Source: Pontederia crassipes (taxonomy: Eukaryota > Streptophyta > Magnoliopsida > Commelinales > Pontederiaceae). From it: a stretch of DNA of 64,000 nt. The notes beneath the pieces were generated by a model, which was not told the DNA's origin, ran no database searches, and was given only the letters and a program-made list of their open reading frames with translations. A program made the translations under genes and the position numbers. Of the stretch, positions 13,801 through 21,789 are shown in pieces. The stretch spans positions 15,679,501 through 15,743,500 of the forward strand of contig CM060195.1 in assembly GCA_030549335.1 (NCBI GenBank), in the 5' to 3' direction. Each line of letters begins with the position of its first letter. The first letter of the stretch is position 1.

Positions 13801-16300
13801 CTTAGAGTAAGGTTCAAAGCGATAAGTTATAGATACTTATTACAACCTTTGGGTGCCCTAAGAGGTGATAGATCTTTAGAACTCTAACTCTACTTCAAAC
13901 CGAAGTTGAACCGTTACAATCAAAGATAATGCTCTTGGGGATTAGAGTCTTAGAGTAAGGTTCGAAGCTATAAGTTATAGATACTTATTACAACCTTTGT
14001 GTGCCCTAAGAGGTGATTGATCTTTAGAACTTTAACTCTATTTCAAACCGAAGTTGAACCGTTACAATCAATGATAACGCTCTTGGGGATTAGAGTCTTA
14101 GAGTAAGGTTCGAAGCTATAAGTTATAGATACTTATTACAACCTTTGGGTGCCCTAAGAGGTGATAGATCTTTAGAACTCTACCTCTATTTCAAACCGAA
14201 GTTGAACCGTTACAATCAAAGATAACGCTCTTGGGGATTAGAATCTTAGAGTAAGGTTCAAAGCTATAAGTTATAGATACTTATTACAACCTTTGGGTGC
14301 CCTAAGAGGTGATAGATCTTTAGAACTCTAACTCTATTTCAAACCGAAGTTGAACCGTTACAATCAAAGATAACGCTCTTGGGGATTAGAGTCTTAGAGT
14401 AAGGTTCAAAGCTATAAGTTATAGATACTTATTACAACCTTTGGGTGTCCTAAGAGGTGATAGATCTTTAGAACTCTAACTCTATTTCAAACCGAAGTTG
14501 AACCGTTACAATCAAAGATAACGCTCTTGGGGATTAGAGTCTTAGAGTAAGGTTCAAAGCTATAAATTATAGATACTTATTACAACCTTTGGGTGCCCTG
14601 AGAGGTGATAGATCTTTAGAACTCTAACTCTATTTCAAACCGAAGTTGAACCGTTACAATCAAAGATAACGCTCTTGGGGATTAGAGTCTTAGAGTAATG
14701 TTCAAAGCGATAAGTTATAGATACTTATTACAACCTTTGGGTGCCCTAAGTGGTGATAGATCTTTCGAACATTAACTCTATTTCAAACCGAAGTTGAACC
14801 GTTACAATAAAAGATAACGCTCTTGGGGATTAGAGTCTTAGAGTAAGGTTCAAAGCATTAAGTTAAAGATACTTATTACAACCTTTGGGTGCCCTAAGAG
14901 GTGATAGATCTTTAGAACTCTAACTCTGTTTCAAACCGAAGTTGAACCGTTACAATCAAAGATAACGCTCTTGGGGATTAGAGTCTTAGAGTAAGGTTCA
15001 AAGCTATAAGTTATAGATACTTATTACAACCTTTGGGTGTCCTAAGAGGTGATAGATCTTTAGGACTTTAACTCTATTTCAAACCGAAGTTGAACCGTTA
15101 CAATCAAAGATAACGCTCTTGGGGATTAGAGTCTTAGAATTAGGGTCAAAGTTATAAGTCATAGATACTTATTACAACCTTTTGGTGTCCTAAGAGGTGA
15201 TAGATCTTTTGAACTTTAACTCTATTTCAAACCGAAGTTGAACCGTTACAATCAAAGATAACGCTCTTGGGGATTAGAGTCTTAGAGTAAGGTTCAAAGC
15301 TATAAGTTATAGATACTTATTACAACCTTTGGGTGTCCTAAGAGGTGATAGATCTTTTGAACTTTAACTCTATTTCAAACCGAAGTTGAACCGTTACAAT
15401 CAAAGATAACGCTCTTGGGGATTGGAGTCTTAGAGTAAGGTTCAAAGCTATAATTTATAGATACTTATTACAACCTTTGGGTGCCCTAAGAGGTGATAGA
15501 TATTTAGAACTCTAACTCTATTTCAAACCGAAGTTGAACCGTTACAATCAAAGATAACGCTCTTGGGGATTAGAGTCTTAGAGTAAGGTTCAAAGCTATA
15601 AGTTATAGATGCTTATTACAACCTTTGGGTGCCCTAAGAGGTGATAGATCTTTAGAACTCTAACTCTATTTCAAACCAAAGTTGAACCGTTACAATCAAA
15701 GATAACGCTCTTGGGGATTAGAGTCTTAGAGTAAGGTTCAAAGCTATAAGTTATAGATACTTATTACAACCTTTGGGTGTCCTAAGAGGTGATAGATCTT
15801 TAGAACTTTAACTCTATTTCAAACCGAAGTTGAACCGTTACAATCAAAGATAACGCTCTTGGGGATTAGAGTCTTAGAGTAAGGTTCAAAGCTATAAGTT
15901 ATAGATACTTATTACAACCTTTGGGTGCCCTAAGAGGTGATAGATCTTTAGAACTCTAACTCTATTTCAAACCGAAGTTGAACCGTTGCAATAAAAAATA
16001 ACGCTCTTGGGGATTAGAGTCTTAGAGTAAGGTTCAAAGCTATAAGTTATAGATACTTATTACAACCTTTGTGTGCCCTAAGAGGTGATTGATCTTTAGA
16101 ACTTTAACTCTATTTCAAACCGAAGTTGAACCGTTACAATCAAAGATAACGCTCTTGGGGATTAGAGTCTTAGAGTAAGGTTCAAAGCTATAAGTTATAG
16201 ATACTTATTACAACCTTTGGGTGTCCTAAGAGGTGATAGATCTTTAGAACTTTAACTCTATTTCAAACCGAAGTTGAACCGTTACAATCAAAGATAACGC

Positions 16301-19300
16301 TCTTGCGAATTAGAGTCTTAGAGTTAGGGTCAAAGTTATAAGTTATAGATACTTATTACAACCTTTGGGTGTCCTAAGAGGTGATAGATCTTTTGAACTT
16401 TAACTCTATTTCAAACCGAAGTTGAACCGTTACAATCAAAGATAACGCTCTTGGGGATTAGAGTCTTAGAGTAAGGTTCAAAGCTATAAGTTATAGACAC
16501 TTATTACAACCTTTGGGTGTCTTAAGAGGTGATAGATCTTTAGAACTTTAACTCTATTTCAAACCGAAGTTGAACCGTTACAATCTAAGATAACGCTCTT
16601 GGGGATTAGAGTCTTAGAGTAAGGTTCAAAGCGATAAGTTATATATACTTATTACAACCTTTGGGTGCCCTAAGAGGTGATAGATCTTTAGAACTTTAAC
16701 TCTATTTCAAACCGAAGTTGAACCGTTACAATCAAAGATAACGCTCTTGGGGATTGGAGTCTTAGAGTAAGGTTCAAACCTATAAGTTATAGATACTTAT
16801 TACAACCTTTGGGTGCCCTAAGAGGTGATAGATCTTTAGAACTTTAACTCTATTTCAAACCGAAGTTGAACCGTTACAATCAAAGATAACGCTCTTGGGG
16901 ATTGGAGTCTTAGAGTAAGGTTCAAAGCTATAAGATATATATACTTATTACAACCTTTGGGTGCCCTAAGAGGTGATAGATCTTTAGAACTCTAACTCTA
17001 TTTCAAACCGAAGTTGAACCGTTACAATCAAAGATAAACCTCTCGGGGATTAGAGTCTTAGAGTAAGGTTCAAAGCTATAAGTTATAGATACTTATTACA
17101 ACCTTTGGGTGCCCTAAGAGGTGATAGATCTTTAGAACTCTAACTCTATTTCAAACCGAAGTTGAACCGTTACAATCAAATCAAAGATAACGCTCTTGGG
17201 GATTAGAGTCTTAGAGTAAGGTTCAAAGCTATAAGTTATAGATACTTATTACAACCTTTCTGTGCCCTAAGAGGTGATTGATCTTTAGAACTTTAACTCT
17301 ATTTCAAACCGAAGTTGAACCGTTACAATCAAAGATAACGCTCTTGGGGATTAGAGTCTTAGAGTAAGGTTCAAAGCTATAAGTTATAGACACTTATTAC
17401 AACCTTTGGGTGTCCTAAGAGGTGATAGATCTTTAGAACTTTAACTCTATTTCAAACCGAAGTTGAACCGTTACAATCAAAGATAACGCTCTTGGGGATT
17501 AGAGTCTTAGAATTAGGGTCAAAGTTATAAGTCATAGATACTTATTACAACCTTTGGGTGTCCTAAGAGGTGATAGATCTTTTGAACTTTAACTCTATTT
17601 CAAACCGAAGTTGAACCGTTACAATCAAAGATAACGCTCTTGGGGATTAGAGTCTTAGAGTAAGGTTCAAAGCTATAAGTTATAGATACTTATTACAACC
17701 TTTGGGTGTCCTAAGAGGTGATAGATCTTTTGAACTTTTAACTCTATTTCAAACCGAAGTTGAACCGTTACAATCAAAGATAACGCTCTTGGGGATTAGA
17801 GTCTTAGAGTAAGGTTCAAAGCTATAAGTTATAGATACTTATTACAACCTTTGGGTGCCTTAAGAGGTGATAGATCTTTAGAACTCTAACTCTATTTCAA
17901 ACCGAAGTTGAACCGTTACAATCAAAGATAACGCTCTTGGGGATTAGAGTCTTAGAGTAAGGTTCAAAGCTATAAGTTATAGATACTTATTACAACCTTT
18001 GTGTGCCCTAAGAGGTGATTGATCTTTAGAACTTTAACTCTATTTCAAACCGAAGTTGAACCGTTACAATCAAAGATAACGCTCTTGGGGATTAGAGTCT
18101 TAGACTAAGGTTCAAAGCTATAAGTTATAGATACTTATTACAACCTTTGGGTGCCCTAAGAGGTGATAGATCTTTAGAACTTTAACTCTATTTCAAACCG
18201 AAGTTGAACCGTTACAATCAAAGATAACGCTCTTGCGAATTAGAGTCTTAGAGTTAGGGTCAAAGTTATAAGTTATAGATACTTATTACAACCTTTGGGT
18301 GTCCTAAGAGGTGATAGATCTTTTGAACTTTAACTCTATTTCAAACCGAAGTTGAACCGTTACAATCAAAGATAACGCTCTTGGGGATTAGAGTCTTAGA
18401 GTAAGGTTCAAAGCTATAAGTTATAGACACTTATTACAACCTTTGGGTGTCTTAAGAGGTGATAGATCTTTAGAACTTTAACTCTATTTCAAACCGAAGT
18501 TGAACCGTTACAATCTAAGATAACGCTCTTGGGGATTAGAGTCTTAGAGTAAGGTTCAAAGCGATAAGTTATATATACTTATTACAACCTTTGGGTGCCC
18601 TAAGAGGTGATAGATCTTTAGAACTTTAACTCTATTTCAAACCGAAGTTGAACCGTTACAATCAAAGATAACGCTCTTGGGGATTGGAGTCTTAGAGTAA
18701 GGTTCAAACCTATAAGTTATAGATACTTATTACAACCTTTGGGTGCCCTAAGAGGTGATAGATCTTTAGAACTTTAACTCTATTTCAAACCGAAGTTGAA
18801 CCGTTACAATCAAAGATAACGCTCTTGGGGATTGGAGTCTTAGAGTAAGGTTCAAAGCTATAAGATATATATACTTATTACAACCTTTGGGTGCCCTAAG
18901 AGGTGATAGATCTTTAGAACTCTAACTCTATTTCAAACCGAAGTTGAACCGTTACAATCAAAGATAAACCTCTCGGGGATTAGAGTCTTAGAGTAAGGTT
19001 CAAAGCTATAAGTTATAGATACTTATTACAACCTTTGGGTGCCCTAAGAGGTGATAGATCTTTAGAACTCTAACTCTATTTCAAACCGAAGTTGAACCGT
19101 TACAATCAAATCAAAGATAACGCTCTTGGGGATTAGAGTCTTAGAGTAAGGTTCAAAGCTATAAGTTATAGATACTTATTACAACCTTTCTGTGCCCTAA
19201 GAGGTGATTGATCTTTAGAACTTTAACTCTATTTCAAACCGAAGTTGAACCGTTACAATCAAAGATAACGCTCTTGGGGATTAGAGTCTTAGAGTAAGGT

Positions 19301-19942
19301 TCAAAGCTATAAGTTATAGACACTTATTACAACCTTTGGGTGTCCTAAGAGGTGATAGATCTTTAGAACTTTAACTCTATTTCAAACCGAAGTTGAACCG
19401 TTACAATCAAAGATAACGCTCTTGGGGATTAGAGTCTTAGAATTAGGGTCAAAGTTATAAGTCATAGATACTTATTACAACCTCTGGGTGTCCTAAGAGG
19501 TGATAGATCTTTTGAACTTTAACTCTATTTCAAACCGAAGTTGAACCGTTACAATCAAAGATAACGCTCTTGGGGATTAGAGTCTTAGAGTAAGGTTCAA
19601 AGCTATAAGTTATAGATACTTATTACAACCTTTGGGTGTCCTAAGAGGTGATAGATCTTTTGAACTTTAACTCTATTTCAAACCGAAGTTGAACCTTTAC
19701 AATCAAAGATAACGCTCTTGGGGATTAGAGTCTTAGAGTAAGGTTCAAAGCTATAAGTTATAGATACTTATTACAACCTTTGGGTGCCTTAAGAGGTGAT
19801 AGATCTTTAGAACTCTAACTCTATTTCAAACCGAAGTTGAACCGTTACAATCAAAGATAACGCTCTTGGGGATTAGAGTCTTAGAGTGAGGTTCAAAGCT
19901 ATAAGTTATAGATACTTATTACAACCTTTGTGTGCCCTAAGA
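16301..19942 (+). repeat. 13-monomer tandem duplication (offset 1,929-1,930 bp)
   Basis: GCGAAT variants at 16301 and 18231 and AAACCTCTCG variants at 17036 and 18966 share an offset of 1,930 bp. The offset becomes 1,929 bp after a one-base length difference near 17735. The order of variants is the same in both copies, and only a few scattered substitutions separate them. The second copy is interrupted at 19942 by the retrotransposon and resumes at 25259 with the expected next variants (GATTGATC, then TTAGACTAAGG). The matching site in the first copy, near 18009-18013, is empty. Confidence 0.85.
19938..19942. repeat. Target-site duplication, left copy (TAAGA)
   Basis: TAAGA directly precedes the LTR terminus TGATATGA and is repeated at 25259-25263 just after the other terminus. 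It corresponds to unit positions 81-85 of the satellite. A 5-bp duplication is the usual product of Ty3/Gypsy integrase. Removing the element and one TAAGA restores a normal monomer of the GTGTGCCC...GATTGATC type, which confirms both ends. Confidence 0.97.
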
Positions 19943-20002
19943 TGATATGAATCTGGATATACTCTCCTTATTGTGAATGCAGATTCGAGGACGAATCCTT
20001 TT

Positions 20003-20016
20003 GAAGAGGAGGGGAA
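20003..20016 (+). other. Internalised polypurine tract inside the 5' LTR
   Basis: Fourteen uninterrupted purines (GAAGAGGAGGGGAA) stand directly before a second TGATATGAA at 20017, which is exactly how a PPT/LTR junction looks. Here the tract lies 60 bp inside the LTR. The same tract is at 24557-24570 in the 3' LTR. It probably marks an older LTR start. Confidence 0.6.
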
Positions 20017-20207
20017 TGATATGAACCAGGAAACGCATACATTGCAGCCGGCAATAGAAGATTGTTCTAGCAAAGTTGGATGATCAAGATAATGGTGTGG
20101 ATCTCAGGCATAAGGAAATTGAAGATAATCAAGAATGTTTGAAATTTATAATTGATCCGTTACAAGATCGAGTTAGATCAGATCCAACTTCTCAACGGGT
20201 TATAAAT

Positions 20208-20395
20208 TGGGCCGCATGAAGAGTCAGCATAACTTGGGCCAAATAAATCATGGTTTAACCATATTTATTTGGAATTTTCGGAATTAATTAAATATGGAAT
20301 ATGCTGATGAGGATTGTAACAGAAATTGAGTTTGTTATTTTGTTAAATTAGTTAGGTTACTTGTGGGCTAAGTTAGGGTATTTTCTTTCAGCCCA
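20208..20395 (+). promoter_or_regulatory. Cluster of four TGGGCY motifs upstream of the TATA box
   Basis: TGGGCC occurs at 20208-20213 and 20235-20240, TGGGCT at 20364-20369, and the reverse form AGCCCA at 20390-20395, all within about 210 bp upstream of the TATA box. TGGGCY is the plant site II element bound by TCP factors, linked with expression in dividing tissue. The motif is short, so the clustering and position are the evidence. Use by the element is inferred. Confidence 0.4.
20259..20297. other. 9-bp inverted repeat in the LTR
   Basis: CCATATTTA (20259-20267) and TAAATATGG (20289-20297) are perfect reverse complements separated by 21 bp, upstream of the TATA box. The overlapping TGGTTTAACCA is itself palindromic. 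It could form a hairpin or a protein-binding dyad; the function is unknown. The same structure is present in the 3' LTR. Confidence 0.55.
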
Positions 20396-20413
20396 AATTC
20401 TATTTCTAAGGCC

Positions 20414-20421
20414 TATAAATA
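20414..20421 (+). promoter_or_regulatory. TATA box of the 5' LTR
   Basis: TATAAATA lies in the context GGCCTATAAATACTG, about 290 bp before the LTR end. This is a canonical plant TATA box in the expected U3 position. Transcription would start some 30 bp downstream, near 20445-20455, which defines R and U5 within the remaining LTR. The 3' LTR has the same box at 24968-24975. Confidence 0.75.
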
Positions 20422-20503
20422 CTGTTACTCATTGTTATGTTAGACATCTTTGAATCTATGAAAATTATGGCTTAATTGCTTTGCTGTGAGGGAACTCCTG
20501 CAA

Positions 20504-20519
20504 CCCGTTCTTCGGGAAC
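20504..20519 (+). other. Small hairpin in the presumed R/U5 region
   Basis: CCCGTTCTTCGGGAAC can fold as CCCG/CGGG with a 5-base loop, or alternatively as GTTC/GAAC. It lies downstream of the expected transcription start, so it would be present at both ends of the genomic RNA. It may be an RNA structural element; the evidence is base pairing only. Confidence 0.35.
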
Positions 20520-20706
20520 TTCCGCTGTTAATTACAAGGTTGGCTATCTTATTATTAAATCCATCTATTTATAATATTGATTGCTTGGTTCATTGTAATC
20601 TTGAGGTTGATATTCCGCTGCCTTGAAAATTCGTTTGATCTCGTTTCTTTGATTATCATATATTGTTCCGGTCACTCAAGGCATTGTTCTTGAGCATCGT
20701 ATCAGT

Positions 20707-20719
20707 TGGTATCAGAGCC
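20707..20719 (+). other. Primer-binding site, tRNA-iMet type
   Basis: TGGTATCAGAGCC begins two bases after the 5' LTR. It matches the complement of the 3' end of plant initiator methionine tRNA, the standard minus-strand primer of most plant Ty3/Gypsy and Ty1/Copia elements. Its position confirms the LTR boundary. Confidence 0.93.
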
Positions 20720-20837
20720 GCGTTTTCGATTCGGTTTTCTAGTTATCTTCCATTATCTTGTTTCCCCCTGTTTCAGTTTTTAGAGAAAAAAAAAACACCA
20801 AAATTCTGCAAAAAAAAAAATTTGGTTTGTTTGTTCT

Positions 20838-21070
20838 TCAACCCTAGCCGTCATCCTTGGATTCTTCAAAATCTGTTGCAGTTTGAAAAAAAAATAAATA
20901 TTCTGGTTTGGTTTTTCAAATCCTAACCGTCTTCCTTAATTGTTTTCTTTTGTTCTTCAAACCCTAGCCGTCATCTATCCTTCAAATCTGGTCAAATCTG
21001 GTGCAGATTTGAAAAAAAAAATCCAAAAATAAATCTGTTTATTTGTTGTTGAAACCCTAGCCGTCATCCT
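20838..21070 (+). repeat. Degenerate leader repeats with CCCTAGCCGTC cores
   Basis: Four related segments contain CCCTAGCCGTCATC or a close variant, at about 20841, 20921, 20961 and 21054. Each is preceded by a TTTGTTCTTCAA-like stretch, and poly-A runs lie between most of them. Spacing is irregular (about 80, 40 and 93 bp). Two copies include AAACCCTA, the plant telo-box motif seen in many 5' leaders. Whether the motif acts in the element is unknown. Confidence 0.65.
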
Positions 21071-21099
21071 TATTTATTCTCAAGTTTTGTTGCTGTTCC

Positions 21100-21345
21100 A
21101 AAAAAAAATCCGAAAATTGAAAACAAAAAAAAGATCGAGAAGGAAAGTGCAAGAAAGGAGAAGGGAAGGTAGGAAAAAAAATTTCTGAAAAAAAATTCCG
21201 AAAATAGAAAAAAAGACTGAAAAGGAAAGTGCAAGAAAGGAGGAAAGAGAAGAACAGAAAAAAAAAATTGAAAAAAAAAATCCGAAAAAAAAAAAAAGAA
21301 ATAGGAGAGAAAAAAAAAGGAAGGATTATTTTTGGAGAAAAGTGC
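21100..21345 (+). repeat. Purine-rich, A-tract leader segment with an 82-bp repeat
   Basis: The + strand is almost entirely A and G. AGGAAAGTGCAAGAAAGGA occurs at 21141 and again at 21223, an offset of 82 bp, with similar A-run and TCCGAAAA flanks, so this is a degenerate tandem duplication. The phenylalanine-rich frames on the opposite strand simply reflect the A runs. Confidence 0.75.
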
Positions 21346-21419
21346 AAAGAAAATTGAGAATAGAACAATTTGACTCAAGGAAGGGTGATATTTGATTTCA
21401 TTCCAATTCTGAATTTCTT

Positions 21420-21535
21420 GATACCTATCCTTATTTGACAACATTTTCCTGATTTCTATTCCAAATCAATTCATTACACATCTATCCTTATTTGGCAATC
21501 TTTTTTTTTCTGATATCTATTCTAAAATCAACTTC
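21420..21535 (+). repeat. 57-bp degenerate tandem repeat in the leader
   Basis: CTATCCTTATTTG occurs at 21425 and 21482. Both copies continue with a similar CAA...TGAT..CTATTC...AAATCAA run, an offset of 57 bp with several changes between copies. No function is apparent. Confidence 0.6.
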
Positions 21536-21789
21536 AAGTATTCTTTTGATCTTGCAATCATATTGATAAATCAGGTTGATTCAATCACATATTGCCTTTG
21601 TATTGACTTGCATTAGTTCTCCTAGAACTTGTTGGAGGGTTCAAGAGAGGAAAAAGGCTGAGTGGTAAGTACAATTGAAAAAAAAAACCAAATAGAGTTG
21701 AGATAAAATACGAGTGTCACTACTGAGTGTCACCACGTGAGGTAGTGAGATTGTTTTTTTACTAACGTTTGTGGTAGCAATTTTCTACA

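Larger units (their letters stand above)
1..19942 (+). repeat. Left satellite array, 148-bp monomer
   Basis: About 135 head-to-tail copies of a 148-bp unit, with period checked from unit starts at 1, 149 and 297. All copies read in the same direction and neighbours differ by only a few bases. The consensus has about 52 G+C in 148 (35%). No frame stays open for a useful length. Recurrent variants include GTGTCC/GTGCCC/GTGCCT near unit position 75, ATAGATAC/ATAGACAC/ATATATAC near position 53, and AACTTTAAC/AACTCTAAC near position 123. The array enters from beyond the left edge and is cut at unit position 85 by the retrotransposon. I do not recognise the family; a centromeric or pericentromeric role is inferred from size, homogeneity and array length. 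Confidence 0.97.
19943..20704 (+). repeat. 5' LTR
   Basis: A 762-bp direct repeat of 24497-25258, starting TGATATGAATC and ending GCATCGTATCA. I find one base different from the 3' copy, near 20555. It contains the element's promoter region and a TATA box. The first 74 bp duplicate sequence found just upstream of the 3' LTR, and a second TGATATGAA follows at 20017. Several TGGGCY motifs lie between 20208 and 20395. Confidence 0.97.
20720..21789 (+). other. Untranslated leader of the retrotransposon
   Basis: About 1.07 kb lies between the primer-binding site and the first long frame. It is highly biased: many runs of 8-12 A, a strongly purine-rich centre, and several local tandem repeats. The small frames here (for example 20663-20926 on + and 21057-21444 on -) are low-complexity by-products. 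Such leaders usually hold packaging and dimerisation signals, but I cannot point to one. Confidence 0.8.

Noticed and set aside
1-19942. CRISPR-like array
   Set aside because: Units are directly adjacent and repetitive over the full 148 bp with no unique spacers. This is satellite DNA.
20663-20926. 87-codon + strand frame across the LTR end and leader
   Set aside because: It spans the primer-binding site and A-runs, is low complexity and has no recognisable domain; it is a chance frame.
21057-21444. Two overlapping minus-strand frames rich in Phe and Ser
   Set aside because: They are the complement of the A- and purine-rich leader; composition alone explains them.
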